A stretch of DNA of 64,000 bases from Arsenophonus sp045399315 (GTDB taxonomy: Bacteria; Pseudomonadota; Gammaproteobacteria; Enterobacterales; Enterobacteriaceae), in the NCBI GenBank assembly GCA_045399315.1, contig DAYVGO010000033.1, positions 1 through 64,000 of the forward strand. Direction: 5' to 3'. Position 1 is the stretch's first letter, and each line of letters starts with the position of its first letter. Positions 46,560 to 57,067 of the stretch are shown here, piece by piece. Below the pieces are notes generated by a model. The model was not told the DNA's origin, did not search any database, and saw nothing but the letters and a program-made list of their open reading frames with translations. Made by a program: the position numbers and the translations under genes.

Positions 46560-47522
46560 CTATATCAGTGCTAATTTATTTAATCCCATCACTGGTAATG
46601 AACTTTCAAACCATGGCCGCACAAGTTGCGTCTGAAGCAGAGACAAGGTATCTAACCCGGGAACTATTTCTGGGGTTAACCAATTTGCTATTCTAGCTAA
46701 TTGTGTTAACCCAAAACTACTTTCTAGGCTAGAACCAATCACGGCATCTAATCCTAAAGTCCGTGCATCATGAATAAGTTGCTTACAACGATTTAAACTA
46801 CCCTGTAAGGGTAGGTTTAATAATTATCGCACTAACCCCTGGCTGTTTTTTGGGCGTAAAGGCAGGCTGGCGGACACGTTCATCCCAGGCAATAGCTATC
46901 CCAGTTTGCTGAGCAAAAGCTAACGAGTCAGTCATGGTTTTACAAGGCTCTTCAACAAAATCAATTCTACTGTGATTAGCTGGCTTAATGTATTTTGCAA
47001 AAGCCACGGCTTGGGATTGGCTCCAGTTTCGATTAGCATCCAACCGTAAGCGCAACGCAGGAAACGCATCAGGTAGTAAATTAACCACCATGCCATCCCT
47101 TACTGACTCATAAAGGCCAACTTTAACCTTTGCTACTTTTTCATCATCAGCATGATCTAATTCTAAAATAAGCTCATCCAGATCACCGGTATAAAGGGGG
47201 CTTTACGATAATGCATTATTTCAGGTAACTCGGAGCATAATTCAACCTGTGCAAAACTAAGGCCAAAAGCCGCTGAGGGTATAGGGCTTTCTTTTATTGC
47301 TGCGCCTTGGCACCAATCCTGTAACTCTATTTGTAACGCTTGTCGGACTGTTTCCAGTGTTTCACCACTAAACTCTGGTAAAGGTGAGATTTCTCCCCGA
47401 CCTTGCGTGTCATTTTCCTACAAATGAATAAGAAAGCCATCACGGTTTTTTAATCGTTTCTGATGTAATATAATCCCTGCCTGCATAGGTAAACTAAATT
47501 GATATATCGTCGTCTTACCCAT
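46560..47522 (-). pseudogene. menC: o-Succinylbenzoate synthase MenC, degraded
   Basis: Enolase-superfamily enzyme that dehydrates SHCHC to o-succinylbenzoate. It starts MGKTTIYQFSLPMQAG at an ATG overlapping the menB stop (TAATG), then a stop inside RDGFLIHL. Later frames give EISPLPEFSGETL, LRLDANRNWSQSQAV (metal-ligand Asp), RIDFVEEPC and IAIAWDE, and a C-terminal ESSLPVMGLNKLALI. At least four disruptions; the catalytic Lys and Asp regions survive only as fragments. Confidence 0.88.
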
Positions 47523-48372
47523 TATGGGTTACGCTCAAAGACTGAAAAATCAGGTTCACGTTTTTCATTGAAACCATTTCTACCTTCCTGTCCTTCTTCG
47601 GTCATGTAAAATAACATCGTTGCATTACCCGTTAATTCCTGTAAATCAGCCTGACCATCACAATCAGCATTCGCGGCTTTCAAGCAACGTAGTGTCATTG
47701 GACTATTTCTTAACATTTCCCGACACCAACTAACCATTTCACTCTCTAGTTCAGTACGGTACAAACTGATTAACCAGCCTCATGTCGAGTGCTGACCGGG
47801 CATCATATTGACGACATAAGAACTAAATTTCGCGCGCTTTTTTTGTCCCACGATACATGCCATATAAGAAACTCCCCAACCCCCATCAAATGAACCAACC
47901 TTAGGTCTAGTCTGACCAAATATGGCATTGTCAGCAGCAATGGTTAAATCACACATCATATGTAATACATGCCCACCACCAATTACATAACCTGCAACCA
48001 TAGCGACAATCGGCTTTGGGCAGGCCCTAATTTGGCGTTGAAAATCTAAAATATTCAAGTGATGAACATTATTATCACCTCTGTATCCAACATAATCACC
48101 ACGAATTTTCTGATTGCCACCAGCACAAAAGGCTTTCTCACCCTGACCAGTTAAAATTATGCTACCTATTGTATTATCGTAACGTGCATCAGATAATGCT
48201 GGATCATCTCTTTTACTGTTTGTGGCCGAAAGGCATTACGTACATGTGGCCGATTGATAGTAATTTTGGCAATTCCATCCTTGGTTTTATGATAAAGAAT
48301 ATCTTCAAATTATGCTGAATAATCATACCACTCAGCAGCAGTATAAAGTTGCTCTTCACTCAGACACTGCAT
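47522..48372 (-). pseudogene. menB: 1,4-dihydroxy-2-naphthoyl-CoA synthase MenB, degraded
   Basis: Crotonase-family enzyme that closes the naphthoquinone ring. It starts MQCLSEEQLYTAAEWYD at 48372. The part KDGIAKITINRPHVRNAFRP is readable, as are NILDFQRQIRACPKPIVAM, IAADNAIFGQTRPKVGSFDGG (Gly of QTGPKVGSFDGG changed to Arg) and a frameshifted 3' third, REMLRNSPMTLRCLKAA to the end FERNP. A codon is deleted (LKAANADCDG against LKAALNADCDG). Stops at SA* near the start and frameshifts near 47770 and 48200 inactivate it. Confidence 0.9.
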
Positions 48373-48374
48373 AT

Positions 48375-49173
48375 TTAATTCCTTCCATCAGAAAATGTTA
48401 AAAAACTTTCCACTGCAGTAGCATAAGCAATAGGATTGCTATGATGGGCATTATGTCCTGCTTCAGATATCTGAATAAGTGGTAACGAAAATTGTTGGGA
48501 GATAGCGCAAAACTTTTCATCATACTCACCACAGAGATAGCTGAAATGGTAGTATTGCTGTAATAATTTATTGACTAAAAAAGGTTGTTTGCCTAATGAA
48601 GTCTTTTCCAATAAATGAGCAACACATTCACTACAATTATCAGCACGCTCGGCAATTAATTGTCGCCGTTGTTCAGCAGATAAGTCATGAAAAACCGGTT
48701 GTTGATACCAATCGGATAATACTTGTGCCATAGGCTCACAGCAAAAGCACTTAGCCCAAGATTTATCCTGCTGTAAACACCGCCGGCGATCAGTTTGCTG
48801 CTTTAAACCAACATCTGCTCCCTCAACAATTAATGCTTTTAATTTGGCCAGCTCAGCCTGACAAGCGTAATACATAGTAATCCTGCCACCAAGCGAATAA
48901 CCAATGAGATAATAACTATCAATTTGATTAGCCTGAACAGCCTGTTCAATCAACCGATCTAGATGAGCAAAATTAGCTAACTGAATGTAAGGTGAACAAC
49001 CGTGACCTGGTAAATCAATTGTCAGTGACGGACGCTTACAAGATTGTTCAATAACTGGTAACCATTCGCTGCATTTGCCAAGCAGGCCAATCAGCGACTA
49101 ATGCTGGCGAGCGATTTTTACCATCTACTAACCAGTGAGTTTTGCCAGTCAATTTTTGCTGATACTTCACCAT
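48375..49173 (-). pseudogene. menH: SHCHC synthase MenH, frameshifted
   Basis: Alpha/beta-hydrolase-like enzyme that removes pyruvate from SEPHCHC. The C-terminal 192 codons (48375-48953) are open, with the nucleophile elbow GYSLGGR and the final catalytic AGHNAHHSNP. The N-terminal part (GLLGKCSEWLPVIEQ, SLTIDLPGHGCSPYI) is in other frames, and its very start has been replaced by the break in menD. This is the least damaged gene of the operon, but it lacks a connected N-terminus. Confidence 0.85.
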
Positions 49174-49692
49174 ATAAAGGTTCAGCAAAGGGACAATTGA
49201 TATGCAAAGCACCATGCACAAGATTATTCATCGCGTTGTCAATGGTACTAACTAACCATTGTGTGCTGATAGCTTGAGTTGGCTGGGGTAATGCCAATGT
49301 TTGCGCTGGATAATTAGCAAAAATAGCCGTTTATCAGATCACTTGATTTGCACCGCAATCAATTCAGGTGGCTGATCCACAGTTAAAAAAACGATGTTTT
49401 CATCAGTTAAACTAGCTTCAATTAAAGCGGGATACAAGTTAGCCACAGCGGTACCAGAAGTTACAATAACCGCAACCGGTTCGTTAACGACTTTTGCCAA
49501 ACCTAAAGCAAAATAGCCTAATCTACCTTGATCATAGTGAGTATGACAAATTAACTTGCTATTTGCCTCAGCGGCTAAAGTCAATAGCGTAGAGCGCAAA
49601 CCTGGTGCAATACAAACATGGCTTAATCCATGTCATGTCAATGCTTCCAGAATAAGTTCCACCCATTGACGGTTAAAAACACTATGCGACAT
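49118..49692 (-). pseudogene. menD: SEPHCHC synthase MenD, truncated to its N-terminal third
   Basis: ThDP enzyme for the committed step of menaquinone synthesis, normally ~556 aa. The relic starts MSHSVFNRQWVELILEALT at 49692 and contains a stop (Arg position, TGA). It then has HGLSHVCIAPGLRSTLLTLA, TSGTAVANLYPALIEASLTDE, VDQPPELIAV and, after frameshifts, INCPFAEPLYGE, ending at TAA 49118 near residue ~195. The middle and the C-terminal ThDP-binding domain are deleted and the sequence joins the menH N-terminus. At least 1 kb is missing compared with an intact menD. Confidence 0.9.
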
Positions 49693-49808
49693 ACGTTACT
49701 CAAACCAGATATTAGAAATAAAATAATAGCAATTTTAAGTAAAATTACGTTATTTTCCTTATTCCAGTTCAATAAACTATGGTTAAGAAATTATTTTTAT
49801 AGCTAAAA

Positions 49809-50668
49809 TCAACGTTCATAGCAGAATAATGCGGTATTAAGCAATGTTTGTAATCCAGTGGCTTTATTTTCAACTTCAAGCCATTATTGCCAAGGATCTG
49901 AATCCCTAACAATGCCAGCAACCACAGCTGTTGGTTGTAAACGGTATAAACAATCGCTATCACTAGCATACCGTAAGCTGGCATGAATAAAGCGACGTAA
50001 ATACTGGATCTTACGTAACAGAATAATATCTGGTGCAGAAATGTTAATCATGGCAATATTATCTTGCAATCTTTTACAAATATCATTCACCACTAGCAGA
50101 TTCTCATGCTGATTTTTATCATTATTCATTAACCAATAAGAATTGGCCTGGCTAATTAATTTATCAGCTGAATTAACTACTGTTCCTGCTAATTCTTTAG
50201 TATAAGGTTGGTGAAATTTACGATAATAAAGCCGCTCTGGCGTTGATGATAAAAATGTCTGTTGAGCGTTAAATGACAGCATAAAGTGATAATATTGCCG
50301 GTTAACTGCTTTACTAGCTAACATCACCAACCAGGCCGGCATAATATTTATCATCTGGCCATTGGCTGCCAAGCATTTAATCCCCAGACGTGCATAGTTG
50401 TTATAGCGGTTTGTTGCTGTAAAAATTGTTCAACACGGCAATATTGCTAAAACGTTTTACCTCACCAAGTAAAGCCACTTCTTCCAGACCATCACGATGA
50501 TACCAATAAAATTGAGGATAAAATTGACTGACTGGCAAGCCACTCCAAGGCAGAAAATGTTATATCAGCAGGTAACGCAAATTCATATTGATGTACACTT
50601 GCGGCATCGATTTTTAGTTCAGATAAAAATTGCTGAACGCTTGCCATGAACTCGGTAATATTAACCAC
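49809..50668 (-). pseudogene. menF: Isochorismate synthase MenF with two internal deletions
   Basis: First enzyme of the pathway (chorismate to isochorismate), normally ~430 aa. The relic starts VNITEFMASVQQFLSEL (GTG 50668) and includes ALEWLASQS and WGLNAWQPM. It then jumps to MLASKAVNRQYYHFMLSFNAQ, losing about 100 codons including the chorismate-binding lead-in. The long frame 49884-50372 has SSTPERLYY, ELAGTVVN and LQPTAVVAG but joins directly to IVRDSDPW, deleting about 57 codons with the catalytic FTREWYAG segment. A TAA then precedes WLEVENKATGLQTLL. Confidence 0.9.
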
Positions 50669-50768
50669 TATTACTATCCTCTTGACTTACCAACCGATAA
50701 ATCATTTTTCAATCCAAGCCACTAACCTATTTTTTATTCTGCTATAGCTAGCTTTAGCAACATCGAGC

Positions 50769-50799
50769 ATAAAAAACCCAGCGATACTAACACTGGGTT
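50769..50799 (-). terminator. nuo operon terminator
   Basis: Stem AACCCAG / CTGGGTT with an 11-base loop, 19 bases beyond the nuoN stop. On the minus strand it ends in T6. A good intrinsic terminator for the nuo operon, separating it from the men relic. Confidence 0.85.
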
Positions 50800-50817
50800 A
50801 TTAAAGCATAATGCTAT

Positions 50818-52272
50818 CTATGTCGCCAAAGCAGCAACTGCAATCTCAAACAAAGGTTGTGGCCATATGCCCAATAAAATTGTAATAATCGCACATAATA
50901 GCGCAAATAAGGTTGCTAAATTAATATTCAGCCGCTTGTGATGCTGGCCATTACTTATTGATTCACGGGAATATAAACTGGCCATAAAGCGTAAGTAATA
51001 GTATAAACCAATCGTATTGCCGACAATAACTGCTGCCGTTAACCACCATAAACTAGCATTAATACCAACAATAATAATATAAAATTTACCAATAAAACCT
51101 AAAGTAATTGGTATTCCGGCTAACGATAGCATCATGATAGTCAAAATAATCGCTAACATTGGTTGGCGCCAATATAATCCGCGATAGGCATTCATATCGT
51201 CTTTATCATCACCACAATAGGGACTTGAGAGAATACTGACAACACCAAAAGCACCTAAACTGGCAAATAAATAACCAATAAAATAGATTGTTACCGTGAT
51301 TTGCGATGCCATACTATCAATCTGTAAAACAATCAGCGGCAGTAGTAAATATCCCATATGCGCAATAGATGAGTAACCTAACAGACGCTTAATACTCTGT
51401 TGTGAAATAGCCATCAAATTGCCAAACAGAATTGAAGCAATGGCAATAATGGTCAGTACTAAGTATAACGCCTGACTCTCCGCGATGCGGGTTGTCATCA
51501 GTAAACGCATTAAAACTGCAAAAATACCAATCTTGCTAGCGGTGGCTAAAAATGTTGCTACTGGGGTAGGCGCACCTTGATAAACATCCGGCGTCCATAA
51601 TTGAAATGGTACAAAAGATAGTTTAAAACCAATGCCGACCAACATCATCCCTAAACCAACCATAATGACCGGATAGTGAATAATATGTTCACTTAGGCTT
51701 AAACCTAATTTAGCAAAGGCTAAACTACCTGATTCAGCATAAAGTAATGCCATACCAAACAATAAAAATGCAGAGGCGGCCGCTGATAACAACATATATT
51801 TGATACTAGCTTCCAATGAACGCTTCTGAATAAAGGCATAGCCAACCAAACCAAATAACGGCAATGAAATTAATTCAATACCAATAAATAAGGTTGCTAA
51901 ATGATTGGTCATCGATAACAAGATCCCTCCCGTTACCGCAATAGTTAATAACAAATAAAATTCTTCTTTATTATCCAGGTATCCTTCAAGCCATGCATAG
52001 GAGTAAATTGATGTACCGATGCCGGCAATCAAAATAAGTACTGTATATAAGAGCGAATACTTATCGACATAGATTACTGGCGTCACGTCGATGGGTAATT
52101 TATCACCAATTAAAAAACAAACAAAAAGTGCAATAATAAAACCGGCTATAGTTAAAATGGCATTGGTTAAATGACTACGCCGCCACGCAATGGATAACAT
52201 CACAATCACTACTAATAGCCCGACGATCAAAAGCGGCGACAATGCGATCAATTGTTCAAAAGTTATACTCAT
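50818..52272 (-). CDS. nuoN: NADH-quinone oxidoreductase subunit N
   Basis: Antiporter-like membrane subunit of complex I that forms one of the proton channels. The 484-aa protein (E. coli 485) has about 14 helices. It has the conserved Glu in YAWLEGYL and the Lys-bearing LSFVPFQLWTPDVYQGAPTP helix with its broken-helix motif. Last gene of nuoA-N; 6-base gap after nuoM. Intact. Confidence 0.96.
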   Translation of the reverse strand: MSITFEQLIALSPLLIVGLLVVIVMLSIAWRRSHLTNAILTIAGFIIALFVCFLIGDKLPIDVTPVIYVDKYSLLYTVLILIAGIGTSIYSYAWLEGYLDNKEEFYLLLTIAVTGGILLSMTNHLATLFIGIELISLPLFGLVGYAFIQKRSLEASIKYMLLSAAASAFLLFGMALLYAESGSLAFAKLGLSLSEHIIHYPVIMVGLGMMLVGIGFKLSFVPFQLWTPDVYQGAPTPVATFLATASKIGIFAVLMRLLMTTRIAESQALYLVLTIIAIASILFGNLMAISQQSIKRLLGYSSIAHMGYLLLPLIVLQIDSMASQITVTIYFIGYLFASLGAFGVVSILSSPYCGDDKDDMNAYRGLYWRQPMLAIILTIMMLSLAGIPITLGFIGKFYIIIVGINASLWWLTAAVIVGNTIGLYYYLRFMASLYSRESISNGQHHKRLNINLATLFALLCAIITILLGIWPQPLFEIAVAALAT

Positions 52273-52278
52273 GGCGTA

Positions 52279-53799
52279 TCACGACCCTAATGTTGAAAAT
52301 GAAATAGAATATAAACTGTGAAGCGATTCCATAACATTTTTGGAAGTATCTAACACCGGTTGTGGATAAAAACCTAATACCACTAATAACAATGCTAACG
52401 TCAATAAAACTAATATTTCACGACTATTCAAAGCTGGCAATACTTTTTCCGATTTTTGTGTACCATAATAAACCTGCTGTATCATCCAAAGTGCATAGAT
52501 AGACGCCAACACCAGCCCAAATACCATAATACTTGTTACCAACTTAAATTGCGCAAAAGTACCAAATAGGATCATAAATTCACCGACAAAATTTCCGGTG
52601 CCCGGCATCCCCAAAGTCGCTACCGCAAAAAATAGTGATAATGCAGGTAGCCACATGATCCGTTTCCATAATCCTCCCATCATGCGCATATCACGTGTTC
52701 CAGTACGTTCATAAAGCTGACCACTAATAATAATTAACGCGGCACCTGATAAACCATTAGTAATCATCTGTAACACTGCGCCTTGATAAGCAAGGATAGA
52801 ACCAGCATAAATTGCGACCGTAACAAACCCCATATGTGACAAACTACTATAAGCCACTAAGCGTTTGATATCTGTCTGTTTGAAGGCCAACCAAGCACCA
52901 TAAAATATACTGATCACGCCTAGCGCCATGGCGATAGGGGCAAATTGAATCGATGCTTCGGGAAATAATGGTAATGTGAAACGCAATAAACCATAAGCCG
53001 CGGTCTTGAGCATGATACCAGAAATATCAACTGAACCAGCAGTTGGTGACTGCTCCTGCGTGTCTGCCATCCAGCCATGAAAAGGAACTAAAGGCATTTT
53101 CACCGCAAAGGCAATAAAGAATCCCAGCATTAATAGGTACTGGGTCATTGCTGACATTTTAGTATTTAATAGATCGTCATAAGCAAATGTCCACATACCC
53201 GTTGATTGATAATGGATTAATGCTAATGTAACAATAGCCATTAACATAATCAAGCCACTTGCTTGGGTATAAATAAAAAACTTGGTTGCCGCATTTACAT
53301 GGGCACGTTCTGCCGATCCTTTATAGCCCCAATTAGCAATCAGGAAATACATCGGAATCAACATCATTTCCCAGAAGAAAAAAAACAAAAACAGATCCAC
53401 CGCCATGAAAATTCCCATGACACCAGCCAAAATCCACATCAGATGAAAATGATAAGCACCCTGATTAGGTTGATTTTCACTCCAAGAACTTAATACAGAA
53501 AAAATACCCATGATAGCCGTTAGCGCTATCATTAATAATGATAAACCATCAATGGCTAAGGCGATATTAATACCCAATGGCATAATCCATGGCATGAAAA
53601 AGATCGCTTGCCATTGTGGCAATTCTAAGTTATCAGTTAATGAATAATTTCCCTGCAACCAAAGTAACACAGAGAGGAGCAATGTTAACCCCATCACAAG
53701 CAGTGCTAAATAGCGCGGTGCCCGTTTATTAAATCGCTCGGACTGCCAACAAAGCAAACCACCGATGAAGGGAAGAAGTATTAGCCAAGGTAGTAGCAT
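52279..53799 (-). CDS. nuoM: NADH-quinone oxidoreductase subunit M
   Basis: Proton-channel subunit of complex I, homologous to Mrp antiporters. 506 aa with about 14 helices; it has the WEMMLIPMYFL segment with the key Glu and the VKMPLVPFHGWMADTQEQSPT motif with the key Lys. Only 6 bases separate it from nuoN and about 20 from nuoL. No disruption. Confidence 0.96.
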   Translation of the reverse strand: MLLPWLILLPFIGGLLCWQSERFNKRAPRYLALLVMGLTLLLSVLLWLQGNYSLTDNLELPQWQAIFFMPWIMPLGINIALAIDGLSLLMIALTAIMGIFSVLSSWSENQPNQGAYHFHLMWILAGVMGIFMAVDLFLFFFFWEMMLIPMYFLIANWGYKGSAERAHVNAATKFFIYTQASGLIMLMAIVTLALIHYQSTGMWTFAYDDLLNTKMSAMTQYLLMLGFFIAFAVKMPLVPFHGWMADTQEQSPTAGSVDISGIMLKTAAYGLLRFTLPLFPEASIQFAPIAMALGVISIFYGAWLAFKQTDIKRLVAYSSLSHMGFVTVAIYAGSILAYQGAVLQMITNGLSGAALIIISGQLYERTGTRDMRMMGGLWKRIMWLPALSLFFAVATLGMPGTGNFVGEFMILFGTFAQFKLVTSIMVFGLVLASIYALWMIQQVYYGTQKSEKVLPALNSREILVLLTLALLLVVLGFYPQPVLDTSKNVMESLHSLYSISFSTLGS

Positions 53800-53818
53800 G
53801 GCGCAATGTATCCCTTAA

Positions 53819-55666
53819 TTAAACCAGAAGTAACAGTGCTAACATCAACACTGCCCCTAACCCCATAGAAGCTAAATACCAACGGATCTGCCCGTTTTGG
53901 CTGAAAGTTAAGCCTTTATTAGCCCAACGTGATATCACCGCTGGAAGATTCATTAATGAATTAACAGGATCGTTTTCCAGTAGCTGAGCAATTGCTTTAA
54001 ATGGTCTTACAAAAATAAAGTTATAGATTTGATCAAATCCCCAAGCCTGATACCACCAAGCAGTAAACCAACGACCAGCTGCACTGTTAGCAATAAATTT
54101 AACAACTTTAGGTTTACCTAGATAGAGGAATACTGCTAATGAGAGACCCAATAATGCAACAATCGCGGAAACAATTTCCAGCATGACTTTACCAGACTCA
54201 TTGATTGCTATACTGGCGGGAAATAGACCTTCTAATGGTTGTACTATTAAAGCACCAACAAATGTCGATAATACCGCTAACACTAATAACGGCAGGGTAT
54301 GGGCAATACCTCCTACAGCTTGAGCTGTGATCTGTTTTTTGCCATGAAAGACAATAAAAATCATACGGAAGGTATAAAGTGCTGTCATAAATGCGCCAAT
54401 TAGGCCAGCCCATAGTAAAACGCTGTGTCCTTGAAGAGCTGTTCCCCATAAAATGTCGTCTTTACTATAGAAGCCAGCAGTGACTAGAGGTATTGCCGTC
54501 AAAGCACCACCACCGATTAAAAAACAACCATAAATAAAGGGTAGAGTCTTCCACAAGCCACCCATCTTAAATATATTTTGTTCATGATGGCAGGCAATAA
54601 TCACCGAACCAGCGGATAAAAAGAGTAGAGCCTTAAAGAATGCATGGGTCATCAAATGAAAAATAGCCGCATCCCAAGCCTGAACACCTAATGCCAAAAA
54701 CATATAACCGATTTGGCTCATAGTAGAATACGCCAACACACGTTTAATATCGGTTTGTACTAAAGCGGTAAATCCTGCCAATAGTAGAGTGATCGCTCCG
54801 ACAATAGCAACTAAATACAATATTTCCGGTGTCATTAAGAACAGAACATGGGTACGGGCAATTAAATAAACACCAGCAGTAACCATTGTTGCAGCATGAA
54901 TAAGCGCTGAAACAGGAGTTGGACCTGCCATGGCATCAGCTAACCAGGTCTGCAAAGGCAACTGAGCCGATTTACCCACTGCCCCACCTAGGATCATTAA
55001 AGTTGCCCAATTAATCAGCGAAGAACCAGCGGCAATTTGCTGTGGAACCAATATGCTCAACTGATAGAAATTCAGTGTGCCAAATTGGTTATAGAGAATA
55101 AACATGCCAATTGCTAAAAATACATCACCAATACGTGTGACAAAAAAAGCCTTCATAGCTGCTTTGCCATTTTCTGGATTGGTATAATAAAAACCGATCA
55201 GCAAATAACTACATAACCCGACACCTTCCCAACCAAGATACATCAGCATCATATTGTCAGCCAATACTAAAACAACCATACTGGCAATAAACAAATTGGT
55301 GTAAGCAAAAAAACGGCTATAACCTTCTTCACCACGCATATACCAAGAGGCGTATAGATGAATTAAGAAACCGACGCCAGTAACAACCGCTAACATAGTC
55401 AACGATAAACCATCAAGCATTAGTGTGATAGGAATGTTAAAGTCAGCTATCGTTATCCAGTGCCACAATATCTGACTATAAACATAACCATCATCAACAT
55501 TGTTAGAGCAAAAATCAATCGCGAGCCAAAATGTAACAAGTGCTGCCAAACCTACCGAACCAACACCTATGCTAGCGGACAAATTTTCCAACCAACACCC
55601 ACGCGAGAACGCCAGTAGCAGAAATCCCAATAGTGGCAGCAGAATGGTTAAATAGAGTAAATTCAT
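53819..55666 (-). CDS. nuoL: NADH-quinone oxidoreductase subunit L
   Basis: Distal proton-channel subunit of complex I, with the long lateral helix that runs along the membrane arm. 615 aa, about 16 helices; it has LGWEGVGLCSYLLIG (key Glu) and SAQLPLQTWLADAMAGPTPVSALIHAAT (split here across helices 7-8). The ATG overlaps the nuoK stop by 4 bases (ATGA), showing translational coupling. Full length. Confidence 0.95.
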   Translation of the reverse strand: MNLLYLTILLPLLGFLLLAFSRGCWLENLSASIGVGSVGLAALVTFWLAIDFCSNNVDDGYVYSQILWHWITIADFNIPITLMLDGLSLTMLAVVTGVGFLIHLYASWYMRGEEGYSRFFAYTNLFIASMVVLVLADNMMLMYLGWEGVGLCSYLLIGFYYTNPENGKAAMKAFFVTRIGDVFLAIGMFILYNQFGTLNFYQLSILVPQQIAAGSSLINWATLMILGGAVGKSAQLPLQTWLADAMAGPTPVSALIHAATMVTAGVYLIARTHVLFLMTPEILYLVAIVGAITLLLAGFTALVQTDIKRVLAYSTMSQIGYMFLALGVQAWDAAIFHLMTHAFFKALLFLSAGSVIIACHHEQNIFKMGGLWKTLPFIYGCFLIGGGALTAIPLVTAGFYSKDDILWGTALQGHSVLLWAGLIGAFMTALYTFRMIFIVFHGKKQITAQAVGGIAHTLPLLVLAVLSTFVGALIVQPLEGLFPASIAINESGKVMLEIVSAIVALLGLSLAVFLYLGKPKVVKFIANSAAGRWFTAWWYQAWGFDQIYNFIFVRPFKAIAQLLENDPVNSLMNLPAVISRWANKGLTFSQNGQIRWYLASMGLGAVLMLALLLLV

Positions 55667-55965
55667 CCATGCATCTCACTGACTTCATCAATATTAAGGT
55701 TCTGGCGATGACGATGAAGTTGCAATAACAACGCCAATCCTATACTTGCCTCCGCTGCAGCCAAGCTAATTGTTAGAATATACATGACTTGACCATCAGC
55801 TTGTCCCCAATAACTACCAGCAACCACAAAAGCCAAAGCTGCTGAGTTAATCATTATTTCTAACCCAATTAACATGAAAAGAAGATTGCGCCGGATCAGC
55901 AAACAACTTAAGCCTAAAACAAACAAAATCACCGCTAAAATTAAACCATGTTGCAGAAGGATCAT
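55663..55965 (-). CDS. nuoK: NADH-quinone oxidoreductase subunit K
   Basis: Small three-helix membrane subunit, 100 aa, exactly the family length. The two membrane glutamates that relay protons are visible (LMLIGLEIMINSAAL and LAAAEASIGLAL). It overlaps both neighbours by 4 bases (ATGA with nuoJ and with nuoL), so translation of the operon is tightly coupled. Confidence 0.96.
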   Translation of the reverse strand: MILLQHGLILAVILFVLGLSCLLIRRNLLFMLIGLEIMINSAALAFVVAGSYWGQADGQVMYILTISLAAAEASIGLALLLQLHRHRQNLNIDEVSEMHG

Positions 55966-56501
55966 AACGGTTCCTCCACATCAGAATGATTATTACAATG
56001 GTTAAGTCGCCTTTCACGCCCGATATGAAATGCCACCACCAACCCCGCCAATAACAATAATGAAACCAGCTCAACGGCTAATACGTACGGACCAAATAAA
56101 CTAATACCAACCTGCTTAGCACTAATTATTTCACCGCTGATATCACTATGTTTTATTGCAACAATGGCATAAATAATAACGCTAAGTAATACTATTGAAA
56201 GGATAGTTGGGCCAATCCAGGCCGATGGATGTAACCAGGCACGTTCCTGCTCAACAACTGATTTACCTAAATTAAGCATCATCACCACAAACACAAATAG
56301 CACCATAATAGCACCGGCATAGACGATAATCTCTAATGCACCTGCAAAATAAGAGCCAAGAGAAAAAAAAACTATCGATAAGGCTAATAGGGAAACGATC
56401 AGATATAACAGCGTATGTATTGGATTGGTATGTGTTATTACTCTAAGCGTCGCCAAAATAGCAACCAATCCGGCGACATAAAATGTAAACTCCATAAACA
56501 T
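55962..56501 (-). CDS. nuoJ: NADH-quinone oxidoreductase subunit J
   Basis: Five-helix membrane subunit near the quinone channel. 179 aa (E. coli 184). It has the pi-bulge helix EIIVYAGAIMVLFVFVVMML that couples quinone reduction to proton movement. It lies 6 bases after nuoI and overlaps nuoK by 4 bases. Confidence 0.95.
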   Translation of the reverse strand: MFMEFTFYVAGLVAILATLRVITHTNPIHTLLYLIVSLLALSIVFFSLGSYFAGALEIIVYAGAIMVLFVFVVMMLNLGKSVVEQERAWLHPSAWIGPTILSIVLLSVIIYAIVAIKHSDISGEIISAKQVGISLFGPYVLAVELVSLLLLAGLVVAFHIGRERRLNHCNNHSDVEEPL

Positions 56502-56507
56502 CGCTCC

Positions 56508-57050
56508 TTATGGCAACAAATCTTTGACATTAATAGGCTTAGCTTCATTATCAGCTTCACCTTTATCTTTACCATCAATAGCCATACTGGTTTTATGATA
56601 AAAGTTATAATCAGGATATTTACCTGGCCCGGAAATCAATAAGTCTTGTTTTTCAAAGACCAGATCTTGGCGTTTATATTCCCCCATCTCAAAATCGGGA
56701 GTTAGTTGGATCGCGGTAGTTGGACAAGCTTCTTCACACAAACCGCAGAAAATACAACGGGAAAAATTGATCTGGAAAAATTCCGGATACCAACGACCAT
56801 CTGGTTGTTCCGCTTTTTGTAATGAAATACAGCCAACAGGGCAAACTACCGCACATAAATTGCAAGCAACACAACGCTCTTTACCATCAGGATCACGGGT
56901 TAATACAATACGGCCGCGATAACGAGGGGGTAAATGAACCGGTTCATCAGGGTACATTTTAGTTTCACGTTTATGAAAAGCATGTAACCCAATCATACAA
57001 ATACTACGTATCTGGGTGGCTAAACCAACTACTAACTCTTTTAATGTCAT
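56508..57050 (-). CDS. nuoI: NADH-quinone oxidoreductase subunit I
   Basis: Peripheral-arm subunit with two [4Fe-4S] clusters (N6a and N6b) that pass electrons towards NuoB. Both ferredoxin motifs are intact: CVACNLCAVVCP and CIFCGLCEEACP. 180 aa as in E. coli, with an amphipathic N-terminus. It follows nuoH by about 17 bases. Confidence 0.96.
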   Translation of the reverse strand: MTLKELVVGLATQIRSICMIGLHAFHKRETKMYPDEPVHLPPRYRGRIVLTRDPDGKERCVACNLCAVVCPVGCISLQKAEQPDGRWYPEFFQINFSRCIFCGLCEEACPTTAIQLTPDFEMGEYKRQDLVFEKQDLLISGPGKYPDYNFYHKTSMAIDGKDKGEADNEAKPINVKDLLP

Positions 57051-57067
57051 GGCTCAATCCTCCCTTA

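Noticed and set aside
46393..46635. 80-codon plus-strand ORF at the menE/menC boundary
   Set aside because: Antisense to two pseudogenes and without a ribosome binding site.
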